A stretch of DNA of 64,000 nucleotides from the NCBI RefSeq assembly GCF_021018805.1, contig NC_086248.1, forward strand, positions 53,821,485 to 53,885,484, read 5' to 3'. This stretch comes from Prinia subflava. Its lineage: Eukaryota > Chordata > Aves > Passeriformes > Cisticolidae. The notes beneath the pieces are model-generated. The model saw nothing but the letters and a program-made list of their open reading frames with translations, made no database searches and was not told the origin of the DNA. Both the position numbers and the translations under genes were made by a program. Positions 11,691-23,466 of the stretch are shown piece after piece; the first letter of the stretch is position 1, and every line of letters begins with the position of its first letter.

Positions 11691-14062
11691 GTTTTGTCAG
11701 AAAATAAATACATAAATAATTGCCCAGAAGAAGAGAGTTAAAGAAAGTTAAGGAAATAGATGATTTGAATAATATATTCCTGTGAATAAAAGGAAGTGTT
11801 ATATCCATCCAAAAATGCATAAACTGAATAAACCAGAATGACATGTAAAAACACTGTGCTAGTTTTGAACAGGAAGCAGTAATGTTTCAACAGAGCACAG
11901 CAGAGTACAGACAGGCTGTTTAGAAGCTAATTAGCCAAGGTGCAACTGTTATTACAACTTACTTGGCCATGCTGCTAACCTCCAAGTCACCACACGAGAT
12001 TTCCTTAGAGTGCAACCTGTACTCTTCAGCCTCTGATAATCTCTACTCTCCTCCCTCCCTTAAAAGTGAAGGAAATGGCAGTGAAGCTGACCTGATTGTA
12101 ACAAAGTGCGTGCAAACAGTTGTGCTCAGCAGTGATCTTTAGCAGTGACCTTGCGTGTACAGGCAGGGATCAGATTCCCAGGTTAGTAAAGAACCGCTTC
12201 CATCTTGTTATAGATACTAGTACTTCTTTTCCTCACTGCTATCTAAACTCATTGACCAACAGTAGATAAGAGTGCCAAAATCACAGGCTACAACTGTACA
12301 GCATGGAACTCTATGAAAAAAATGAAAACAATATTTCCATTCCAAAGCATAAGTGAACCGAAAACTAAGGGGAAAAAACCCAAAGTGAAAAAAAAACCAA
12401 ATAAACAAAAATCTACCAATAGCAATGTTGAACCAGAACCCTGAGAGCTAAAAGAACCAAAATCACCAAAATTCCAACCCTGTTTGTGCAAAAAGCAGTT
12501 ATGTATAGATAGCATGCATATTTCCCCTCCTGTTCATAAAAGCAATTGTGCAAGTTGGCCACAAATCACAACAGGTTGCATTAGCAGTCCTCCACTTCTA
12601 CTCCAGGCTTATGTTTAATTTAAACACAAACTGGGTTACACATGATTTCAATATTGTTTTGGACGACCAAGCAAGGGAAAGAACAAATTTAAGCAGAGTC
12701 TATGGAGAGATAATGTGAAGGTTATAACATAAGTGAAAAATGGCCACATTGCTAAGATAAGGCTCCAACCACCAATCTCATTGTCAAGCCCGGCCATCTG
12801 TCAGCAGAAACTTGATTTACTGCATATAATGCTGCTATACTTGATCACTACTGTTCTGTTATAAAAGGCTCCCGAGTTTTGTTTAAGGACACCAAATGTT
12901 ACGTTCTAGCAACATAAAAAGAGTTAATAAAACACACCCTCAAAAGCCAAGCTTTTTGAAACCAGAACTCTAAATCAGATTCTACCCAGTACCAATGTCA
13001 CTGGTAGATGAAAATTTCTTTGTAAATAAAAACATTAAACCCAGGGAAACAAAACCCAAAAAAACTCCCATAAAATGATAGTAAATGACATAATTTTCAC
13101 AGTATATGTAAGGCTGCTTGCACCAAAGTTTGTTTACGGATGTTATTTTGATAATAACAAAATTATTGGGGAATGGGTGGGGAATTGCAACAAACTTTAG
13201 ATAAAGGCACTTTTAAAATACATTCCTACAAAACCATCAATAAAGCAGCCATTTTCCTTCATTTAATAACTACTCTGAATATCCAAACATCCTGTTTGCA
13301 AGAGCATTAATGACAAATATTTAGGTGTGGGGCCTGTAAGCACACTAACACCTCACGGCGTAACAATTCAGGTGAGCACATGTAACCCAACTCTTCCCAG
13401 TCCTAAACACCAGAACAAAAATGCCCATGTATGAGATTCATCCTTCACACCAAATACCCACTGAGTAAAACAGGTGCAGGTACTTCCTCAGGTCGGTCAA
13501 ACAAATCAAATAACAGCATCTAGCAATAACAAAACAATTTTTTCCTCCGAACAACAGGCCTAGGCTGCAGGTGGTTTTGCCCCAGAGCAAGCAGACAGGA
13601 AAAAAAGCACATCCTGAACAGCTGCTCATTAGGTGAGCACCATTCTGCCTGCACAGCAAATGAAGCAAATGTCATGTGGAAAAAAACACAGTTTACAGTC
13701 ATGTAATTAGAAACAGCAACACAGGCATACACAAAAGAGGAGGGAAGACAAGTACAAATTACAGTTGCACAGGCAATTTATTTGTGGGAGTTTAAAATTT
13801 TTGATGTTCCTGGACTTTAACCTTACCATTTCTTTTAACAAGGCTTTTTTCCAGCTAATTTTTTTTCCTATTATACAATAACAGATAACTTTGGACAATC
13901 ACTTGCTATAAAAAATATCCATTCCTATACAATTATTTATATTGAATGGAACAATTACTTGAGAACACTAGGAGAATACTCCATCATAACAGATCAAAAC
14001 AACACAAAGTGAATAGGACCTTGCAGTAAACATTATAAAGTGTGAATTTATTGCAAGTTTAC

Positions 14063-14334
14063 CTGATACTCATTGGGCCAGAAAGTGCTGACAGCCAACT
14101 CTGCTCGAAGCCAGTCTTTGCCAGTGGAACCAGTGACATTCCAGATGGGATTAGCCAGTGGTCCTTTGTTCACCCTAACGAGGATGTTCAAAGTGCCTGG
14201 GTTTCCTCCATTCTTGCTGTACAGAAGGTAGCTGAAATCGATGCAGTGAGTATCATTTTCTTTCATTGTTGGAAGCTGAAGTCGAGTCTTTTCTCCAGGG
14301 TCATGGTCTGATGAAATCACTATCATGTATGATC
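14063..14334 (-). CDS. PTPRK: PTPRK exon 3 (central MAM domain)
   Basis: This exon encodes the middle of the MAM domain of RPTP-kappa, the extracellular module that, with the following Ig domain, supports homophilic cis/trans interaction. On the minus strand it runs from an acceptor (ctcttag then GATC) to CAG then gtaaac. The 272 bp comprise two bases completing the glycine begun in exon 2, then 90 codons ending in phase 0 after Tyr-Gln. Recognisable stretches are [48 protein letters not shown] and [17 protein letters not shown]. It contains the third MAM cysteine (in HCID) and two N-glycosylation sequons (NDT, NVT). It should be about residues 75-165. The open frame continues past the donor only as an artefact. 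PTPRM has different residues at many of these positions, so kappa is preferred. The rest of the MAM domain lies in exon 4, which I did not find between 1 and 14062. Confidence 0.96.
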
Positions 14335-14380
14335 CTAAGAGAGGGAGGAGTAGGAAAGGGGAAAAAAAAATGGTAATAAG
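14335..14380 (-). other. Splice acceptor tract of PTPRK exon 3
   Basis: On the minus strand a long pyrimidine tract (T9 followed by cccctttcctactcctccctctcttag) runs directly into the exon. This is a strong polypyrimidine tract and supports the exon boundary at 14334. The exon's donor is CAG then gtaaac at 14062 downward. Confidence 0.8.
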
Positions 14381-16483
14381 GAAAAAGATAAATACTAAGG
14401 TTGTTCACTGTGAAAAAAAGGATGAAATGCATAGGTTTTCTTATCCCAGAAACCTCAAAATTCAAGTAGCATGAAATCCAGCAAGCTATAAAATCGCTAG
14501 ACATATGACTGAAGCAGTACCTACAGAAGATATCCCATATCTCTGAGGACCTTTTTAGATGCCTCCACCTACAAACTCTTCTCTCTCTTGTTTTAGGATC
14601 AGATAATTGGAAATAGGATCACGGATGGGAAAAAATAGCAAAAGAAGCAAAGGATCATAGTTATTCTGAGGTCACTGAGGCCAAAATTCTCTCAACTTGC
14701 TCAGCGATTTTCTGAAAACAAAACAAAGAAAAACATTCCTCAATGCAGCTTTATCACACTCTTTTCTACCCCAAAAAAGAGGCAGACTGGAATTTGAGAT
14801 GGATATTTGTTTGATATTAGCAATGGAAATAGCTGACTTAGGACATCAAGCCAAACTTACTTGGAAAAGTTTTGTTTGCTACTTCATTTTCCAATGGATT
14901 TAAGGGGATAACAGAAGTTTCTACAGCTAGGAGAGTGTCTATCTTGTAAATGTGTATTACAAATACAGGCTGCGCCTGTCTAGCTACAAAGGCAGAAAGT
15001 GGAAATCATATGTTTCAACATGCTATACAGGCAGCAATAATGAATCAGTCTGTCCTGCAGAACAGATGGTAAAGACAGGCTGCCATCTAACCTGGCCTGG
15101 AGCTGATCCATTTCTTCAAGAGTGACAACTCCAGACCAGGTACTTACTACCTACTGAGTGAACCCCACAGGAGAAAGCTTGCTAGACAGGGTATGCCAGG
15201 CTGAACTTTCCAACCAACTAAGTGAGAAAATACAATTCAAGATACAATCTGAATCATTGCTACAGGAAATTTTCCTAACCTAAGTTTTCCTACCCATATG
15301 CTTAATGATTCCAGGATCTTCCTGTTGAGAGATTTTCGTTTTACTTTCAGTGTCAAAGGGCATCACAATAAAGAGCCTTTTTCAGAAAAAGAGAAAAAAT
15401 TTACCCTAAATTTTTTAAAAAATAATGGATTTGTGAACATTTGCCCAAATGAATAGTCTCACAAAAGTCTTGGGGGTACATACATGTATACTGGTGAAAA
15501 ATCTCCTATGAAGTATGTTCATAGGGAATTATCATTTTATTCATATTATCATTTTGTATGTCGAATTTTATCCTTTGATTTTTAGACAAATAAGGAACTC
15601 TCATGTTCTAGTATGTCCTAAACAGTTGTATTAGGCATTCTGAAAATTGTTCACAAGCTGTTGCTCAGAAAAAGATGAAAATTTATGTACATGGATTACA
15701 TCATCTGTGTGAGATGCTAATTTACTAGCCTGTAAAGCAAGTTTGCGCTAAAAAACTTAGGCAATAAAAAGAGAAAGAAACACTGTAGAATGAAAACTAT
15801 TCTTATTAAAGCACAGTGCATTGAAATCTATATTTATAGTAGTCATCTTTAAAAGAAGGCTTTAAGAAAACTACTATAATGTAACATAAGCAACCAGTTC
15901 ACATTTATTATATGCAGAATCCATTATTTATTTTTCTATTGATGAATTTGGTAAAGTAGCAATTCCTGGTTATTTCTTCATCATTAATAGCCATTTATAA
16001 AAATATAAAGGAATCTTATTATACTATTTAGGTTTGTTGTTACTTGAAGTCTTTAAAGACTATTGTCTAGAATCAGTTGATGACTGCCTGAGAAAGTGTT
16101 TATAAACCACATCCACTGGTGTGCAATTTTTATGTCCCTTGATTCTAGAATAAACTTAATAATATGCTTGTTTGTAATCTCTATTTTAGTAATACATATG
16201 TTCTTATAAGCACCTGATCATGAGACTGGAGATTGAGATGTTCAAAAGTTTTGTTACTAAATACTATGCATGTGGCTGGGGGAGGCTGTACATCAGCAAT
16301 TTGGCTTTTTTTCCTTCCACATAAGAGTTGAAAAATTGAAAACATTCAGCAAAAAATTACAGACTGCTTCCCACACTGTTAGCACTAATTGTCCATGGCC
16401 ATCTAAATCGCCTCTTTGCCTTTGTTACTTGTATCTTGTAAATATTTTTAAGCAATACACAAAAAGCAACTCAGCCTTTCCTA

Positions 16484-16484
<1 letters not shown>

Positions 16485-16523
<39 letters not shown>

Positions 16524-16576
16524 ACCAAGAAAAACCCACAACCCAACAACAAAAAATAAAACCAAAACCAAAAAAA
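16485..16576 (+). repeat. A-rich tract starting with about 37 consecutive A
   Basis: A homopolymer at 16485-16521 is followed by A/C-rich sequence (accaccaag, cccacaaccc, accaaaacc units). Long open frames on both strands here are composition artefacts. Length is likely to be uncertain in any assembly. Confidence 0.85.
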
Positions 16577-17490
16577 CTTCTAATATTTCTAAAGCTAAGA
16601 TACAGAAGAAGATAACCCCCCCAACATTTTCTGAAGATGAACTTTGGGAGAGTGGGAAGGAAGAAACATAATATAACAATGAACTTTTGCAGATTTTTTT
16701 AAATGTTTCTCTCAGCTTCTCTCAGGATAAAACCATTGGAAGGAAAAGAAAATCAAACTCAAATTACAACAAATAAACTAGAAGTATTTAAAGATCTTGT
16801 TTCTATAGTAAGGGAATGTGCTATAGCCTTTGGAAGCTTCAACATATATTTTCAACGTATCAACATATTTTACAGTACTCCACTTTCTCAACCTCATTTT
16901 TCAACATTTAAAAATACTTAGCAGTGAATTTGCATACATCTACCTACATGTTAGTCCTACAGCACTTCATGAAATGCTCCAGATAGCATTCCTAGACCAT
17001 TTATCACAAAGCCAAAGCATCTGTTCACCCTCTTGGAAACAGCTTCCCTTCTCCTCCTTTTTTTTAAAAAACTTTAGCAGCTGTATTCCACAAATGTACA
17101 GAACCCTGCTCCCTCCTCAGTCATCTACCTACTCCAAGAAAATCAGAAGCCAACGCCAGAGTAAACTATACAGCAAAATTATATCTTTGGAACATGTACA
17201 TAATACTTTCTTACACCTTTTGTAAGAAAGTAATTCTTTACTTGTAAAGAAATACAAGAGGATTGAAAGAGTTAGAGGAGTTTTCCCCCATTGATATATG
17301 TCTGCCATATTTTAATTTTAGCTATTAATATTTATATTATTGCAAAGTCTTCATAATATCTTAAGATATTATTGGACTTGGCAGAAATGCAAAGTATAAA
17401 AAAAGGGAACTGCTCACAATCTCATTAATTCCCAAGATTATCTAACTGTTTGAGATTTTCAGTGAGAGGTTAGAGCAAGTGTTGCAGCTA

Positions 17491-17793
17491 ACTATTCACA
17501 GTGGTGCTCCAGGCTCAAGCAGGGACACAGATGAGGAGGGAGGAGCAGCAGACACCAAGTGCAATGGACTGACTGCAGCTCCCCGTTCCTATCCCCTTGT
17601 GCTGGGGAGAAAAGTGAGTTAATTTTTCCCCAAGATGAATCTGTTTTGTCTGTAACTCGTGATTTACAAAAAAAGTGATCTCCTTGTCTTTGTCTCAACT
17701 TGTGAGCTTGCCCACACTATTTTTCCCCTTGTACTGCTGAGGAAAGGACCAAAAAAGGCAGGGTAAGGGTCTGGCCAAGGTCAACACACCACA
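17491..17793 (+). mobile_element. Internally deleted LTR remnant (avian ERV)
   Basis: Blocks characteristic of the 3' half of a bird LTR occur in order: gtgctccaggctcaagcagg, a ggactgactgcagc block, ttaatttttccccaag, aatctgttttgtctgtaact, gtgatctccttgtctttgtc, and an end ctggccaaggtcaacacaccaca-type terminus. The stretch that normally separates the second and third blocks, including the polyadenylation signal, looks missing near 17610-17620. No 5' half and no target duplication are visible. Its terminal part resembles the LTR at 63573-63962 in the opposite orientation, so the two are probably related families. Assignment rests on recalled consensus, without a search. Confidence 0.75.
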
Positions 17794-20700
17794 GTTGCCA
17801 GAAAGGTAAAGAGCAGCAGTTAGTGTTAGCTAACACTTGCACTAAGTGTTTTGTGAAATCCCAGCAGAGCCAGGTTCCATGATTTTTTTCCCCGTTGTTA
17901 CCAGCCTAACAAGGTCAGGTGGAAGCAGATGTAAAACACCTACTTCCCTTGAAAACAAGGAAGAAAAAACACACTAACCTGTGTTCTGTTTCCACTAGGA
18001 TTTAACAAGAAGGAAGTCAATTGCAAATGGGTTACTCCATTAAATCCCAAAATGCTGGTTAAAAACAAACAAACAAACAAGCCAAATCAAGGTATTTGGG
18101 GCAATGGAAAAAGAAAAACTTTATATGAAAGAGCAGAAGTTCATTTTTCTTCTTACAAGACAGAGAGGGCAAATTTCATCTTTGGACAATGCTGTGAAGA
18201 AATGAAAGAAGAAAAGCATCCAAAGTCCAAAGTCACATTTGTGCCTGGACTAAGATCCATTGCTCTTAAATATTCCTTTCACTCTCTGTTTTTCACCATG
18301 CTCCAGCATGATGTCTTTAGTTACTCTGGCAGTAAGTGCAGTTACAAAATGCACACAGCTCAACAGTAACATATTTCTTGAAATTTTTCTTCTAGTTTGA
18401 AACAATAATGCTGTTTCACCCCTCTCTCAGGAATTCCCAAAAGAATCTTCTCCATTCTTGTGAATTTACAATCTTTAAAATCCATAAATATGTTTTGTTT
18501 CCCCCAAGAAGCTTAAGTGTTAATTTTTCCTACTTGAATTTAGTTTAGATTTCTCCAAATCAAACCCCATCCTCTCATTTAGCTTTTCTTCTCTGAAGTG
18601 CCTTCTATCTATTTGCCAGTTAATAGCTTCTAATGTTATTCCTGATGTAAAAGGTCAATCCAATTCTCTCCCACACAAAACAGAAACATCAGACAATGAA
18701 ACAGCTAAATGGCACTGCCTCCTAAGCTTTGACCAAGTTCATGCAAACTGTTCAGCTTTAGGATCACTTTTTCAGGAAGCTTTTGATGCCTACTTGGCAT
18801 TTAATTCATGAACTTGCTAAAAGGCATCTACACAGCTATGGAATAAGAGATACTAGACTTTCCCTGAGCTATGTTACTGAACATTAATGTATATACCTCA
18901 GTTTTCACTGCCTTTTAGTTATTTTGATATGGATTAAACTTGATGTCCTAGTTCAGTGGCAAGGACAGATCACTTCAGAATAAATGAATTCTTTAACTCA
19001 TTAATTGTGAAAAGTATTAGGTTTTATCCCCTACTGAAAACCAAGCTTTCTTATCACCTAGCAGTTAATCAAAGCTAAGGAATCATGCTAAAATTAAAAA
19101 AAAAAAGAAAACTTATATAAAATAAAATTTGCCCAGTGTAAGGTACCAATGTGACAGAGCAGTTTCCTGATCAAATTATTTTCTCTCACTTCCTTGCTTC
19201 CTGAAAAATGGGTTTGAATTTGAAGTGTGAAACTTGTAATTTTCAGCAGTCTGGTCTTCAGCTCCTGCAAATCCTCTTTCCTCCAAGGAAGAACTAAGCA
19301 TCAAACCATCTCTGTTTTGGGGACATACTGTGCTAATTTCTCTGCCTGTGAATGACAATATCAATTACAATAAGTGAAGGGCCCAGGCACTTATGTGCCT
19401 TATCCTAAAGCTCGAGATTACGTGACCTTTTTATCTTTTAATAATGACTGTGTAACATAGTCCCCGATTACGTTTTGGGCAACATTTATAAGAGACTGCA
19501 GGCAAAGAACAGACACTGAAATAGAGAAATAGGCTTGCAACTGGAAGCAGACTGCAAAGAAAAGTTCAGAAACATCTATATTAATTCACACAAAACTTAT
19601 ATTTCACAAGCAATAGTTTTTATGCCCATTTTGTCTTTCAGGGAATGTCTTCTACATGACAGTTTTAACAGTCCTTTACTTGTATTCCTGTAATTTGCAA
19701 GAAGAGACTAAATAAAAGCTAATGATAAAAAGTAAAAAGCTCTTAAATTTTTCTTCTTGCAGGAAAGATATTCTTTTCAAAAGAAAAAAGTCAAAGCCTA
19801 GAATACATTAAATATACTCCAGGTAAACCTCCATGCACTTGGGTTTGATAAAACCTCAAACAATTATAGCCTTTTCATCATCTTCTGCCCTCATTATCCA
19901 ACAGATAGTAAACGTCTGCACCCCTAGAACAGGGGAAAAAAATAGGGAAAAAACTCAAAGAAATTATGAAGAAAAACTAGAGACATTGTTAGAGCCCTGC
20001 ACCATCAGTTAAGGATACTCCTTAAGGAATGTTCCTGGACCCAAAAAAAAGTTACTTTGTAACACTATAATCTTACTTAGGATACATTATTTGATACAAA
20101 CTTGAAATATTCAATATAGTTATAACCAGATTTTACCTGCTTTCATTCTAAAAAAATTCAAAAATAATGTTATTGGTGTAAACAACACAAGATTTCTCCA
20201 AAATTTCTTTGGATGGCTACAGTTCAGAGGTATCTTTCCACTTACTTCACTTGTTTACAATATCATTCCCTACACAAGCCTCAAATTGTTGAAGGCTTGT
20301 TTCAAGTTCTTTACAGATTGTCAAATTGAAAGCAGGGGTGAATTAGGATCATGAATTTCAACTTCACTGCCTAGCTCAGTTTCAAGGCACCATAACTCAA
20401 CTGCAAGTCAAGATAAGACTCTGAATTTACTACAGAGTTTAAAAATAACAACAAAAATACACAAGACAGAAAGGGATTTTTTCTTCTGGAGAATGTAAAT
20501 TTTTTGAGGGGTTTCCTACTTCCAGTAGGAAATGAGAATTATTAAAAGAACCAACTCAAAGGAGGTTTTTAAGCTACACTGTATAAATAAAAGCAGAGCA
20601 CTCACTCAAATCTGAACAGAAACTTAGTCTCATGGACAATTCATCAATTTCGCACTGACATTGCAATTTCACAGGAGGAGGAAAGGTGTCCTGCTCTCCA

Positions 20701-23366
20701 GGCTGCACTTGTTGATGCCAAAAGCCCTGCTCTGCAGCAAGGTCACACAACTGGGCTTCCCCCATTAACCACACCCACGGAGGTCAAGCAATGGGGACAC
20801 AGGCTGACAGCACTGATCCAGGCAAGGCAAATAAAACCAGCATCAAACCAGCCAAAGAACTGAGATCATGGGCAGTATAACACCTTACCAGTATTTACAA
20901 CTATGATACTACTGGCTTGATACTAATATCACCCATGACTCATTCAATTCCAGGAGAACAAGAAAATGTTTGCAATTAAAAGGGAAAGTAAGAAAGGAAA
21001 AAGAACCTCTTATGTTTCAAAGGCATGGAGTATTTGCAACAAAGTTCATGCTGAACTTTTGGCTCAAAATTGTTCCTTGGGCTGGATGTCGCTACAAAAG
21101 TTTTGTTCTCCATACTAACATTTTAGAAGTTAATAAATATGAAAAATATGCACTCTGGAAGTGCTGGAATTCATAGTTTTCTCATAAATAAAACCAAAAT
21201 CCTGTGGACTTGTTTGTACTGATGCAGAGAAAATAGACCATGATGACATACCAGTTTCTGAGGATGGTAATTTTCTCCCCCTTTTAGCTAATACAAAGAA
21301 TTTAGGAACTCCAAAACTTGAGACAGAAAAATTTCAGCAACTGAAATTTTCAGTGCAAGCTTGTATTGTCTGTCCAAGAGAGCATTTATCTTGCATTGTG
21401 CTTCTTTGAATTGCCTCTGCCAACAAAGCATTCAGAAAATGACGTTTGATACAGTGCATCAGGCAAGCTTTATTAAAGGACAGTGTTAATCAACAGTAAG
21501 CTGCATTTCAGTAACCAAAAGGCACGTGGAATAGTTTCATATTTATTTAGGGATTAAGCGAGGTACTCCATCTCAAATTTTTAACTTTAGAGTCCATGAA
21601 TGGATGGCTAAGATGAAAGTAACAACAGCTCTGAACTGTCCGAATTTGTGCCGCAAACCCATAAATACCCCACGGATGGTGGCTTAGTGACTCCAGGATG
21701 CTTCTGTCACCCAGGGGCTGATCTGGCTGCCCAAAGAGCAGCATGCATTGGACAGCTTTCTATCTGGAAGAAAGTGTCTTTTCTAAGCAAAATTTCAAAT
21801 AAACTCCCAACTCTAGGTTAATACCAACTTGGGGTGAAGCTATCCACTTGGGATATCAAACAACTGGGTACCATTTGTGCCTGAACAGCCTAAAGCCAGT
21901 CAGATGTTTTAATCTGAAGCTGTTCCCAGAGCAGCTAAAGTTGTCAAACTCCAAGGCACGCCTGAACCTCCTGGGAAAATTCCAGTCCCATGAGCACACC
22001 AACACCTAAAAACACTTGCAACAACTTCGCTGCACGAAAAACAGATGTAGAAAAGAGTTTAAATCCATTTTTCTTCACCATTCCTGTTAGCTACTCTGAT
22101 ATTACTTGACTGGATAAGGTAAGCAGTAATGCACAGACATCTCCCTTTGAGTTAGTTTTGTTCCCCACATATTTGTGACAGACCCAACAGGATGAAAGGC
22201 CAGCGTTGGCCATTCTGTATCCACCTACAGGTCTAGAATGCAACTGTATCACCACCACTGCTGAACATTCAGCATTTAGATGTTTCAGATGCTGATAAAA
22301 CAGACATACTTTTCGGAGGATGTTACAAGAGATGGGGATCAAATTATCTCTTTCTGGGGAGCATTATTTATTTGGATAGAAATTAAAGTGAAATATGAAA
22401 ACATTTAGAGTATTCTAGGGCAGACAGCCTTACAGAAAATGTCAGTGCCAAGCACTTGCTGAAGTCTTTGGCATGCTGCTGTGTGTTTGCTGCAGTGCAC
22501 AAAAACAAGTTCACAGAGAATTCACAAATGTCAGCCAAGGTGACCTGAAAGCTCACAGCCACTGACATTCACTCTTACTCCTATCCCATACCCTCCTCCA
22601 TCTGTGCTCATCAGACCCTTGCAAAACAACGCACAAATCCCATAATAAAAGACCTAGATTTCCTGCACCTTCCTCTTGAGAGAGGCAAGGAGAGAAAAGT
22701 TTCATTTCTTCCTAGGTGAGCGAAATGAACTGGCTCCTGGAAAAGTCCAACAAGAATCAGAGACACATCAAGATAAGAGAGGAAACTGAAGTGGAATTTT
22801 CCCCATTTACAAATATAGCTACAAGTAACTTCTTTCAATTATCTTGTAAGTATTCAGAGAAAGGCAGACCAAAATGCATCTTTATTACTGACTATTTATT
22901 TTGTTGCCAGCTAAAAAATACTCAGCAAACACTCTCTAGGCTTTTTTTTTCCCTCCTAAGTGCTAAGTGGCATTTAGATTTTAACTGAATGGGAAAATAT
23001 ATATTTTGTGAATGTGCATTGATACTCAGAGCGTCTTTAACATATTCGTCATTCTTCCAAAAGCAACAATATTAAAAGTGCACTGAAAAGATATTTATTC
23101 CTATCAGATTAAAATACTGAAACTGAAAACAGAAAATTCGTCATTCCCTGGATAAGCATGTGACATGAGAAAACAAGAAATAACAATCTGCTGAGAATAC
23201 TACTCTCAAGCATCATCAACTGTTAAATAAAGCTCATTACCATATGTGACAGCAGATTACAACTGCCATGACAGACCTTTCAGAAGAAGAAATTAAATGT
23301 TCTATATTTTTTATAGTAGTATTAGAACTTATTTAAAGCATGGGAGGTTCATAGAATATTTTCAGT

Positions 23367-23466
23367 GGGTTTTTTAGAGGGTTTTTTGGTTTGGGTTTTT
23401 TTTTTGTTGTTTTTTTTTGTTTGTTTGTTTGTTTTTTTGTTTTGTTGGTTTTTTTTTTTTTTTTTG
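23367..23466 (+). repeat. T-rich low-complexity tract
   Basis: T runs are broken by G (TTTG and GTTTT units) over about 100 bp and end in T15 or more. It is the reverse complement style of the other A-rich tracts in the window. Confidence 0.85.

Larger units (their letters stand above)
1..14062 (-). other. PTPRK: PTPRK intron 3 (5' part only)
   Basis: This sequence lies downstream of exon 3 in gene order and begins with the donor gtaaac read on the minus strand. I looked for the next MAM exon, which should encode the short block ending the domain with the fourth cysteine, and found no match, so intron 3 extends beyond the window. Contents are a polypurine G-run region near 0.8-0.9 kb, a G/T-rich tract near 2 kb, a full-length solo LTR near 5.0-5.6 kb, a long A tract near 11.3 kb and an imperfect A/T tandem repeat near 11.6 kb. 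The remaining stretches (about 2.4-5.0, 5.7-10.6 and 11.7-14.0 kb) hold nothing I can assign. Confidence 0.88.

Noticed and set aside
1..14062. PTPRK exon 4 (end of MAM domain with the fourth cysteine)
   Set aside because: I searched the minus strand for the expected GYIAIDD-like block with flanking splice sites and did not find it, so exon 4 lies outside the window.
16270..16671. A 133-codon frame with a lysine run, and a phenylalanine-rich frame on the opposite strand
   Set aside because: Both arise from the long A tract, where stop codons cannot occur; this is not evidence of coding.
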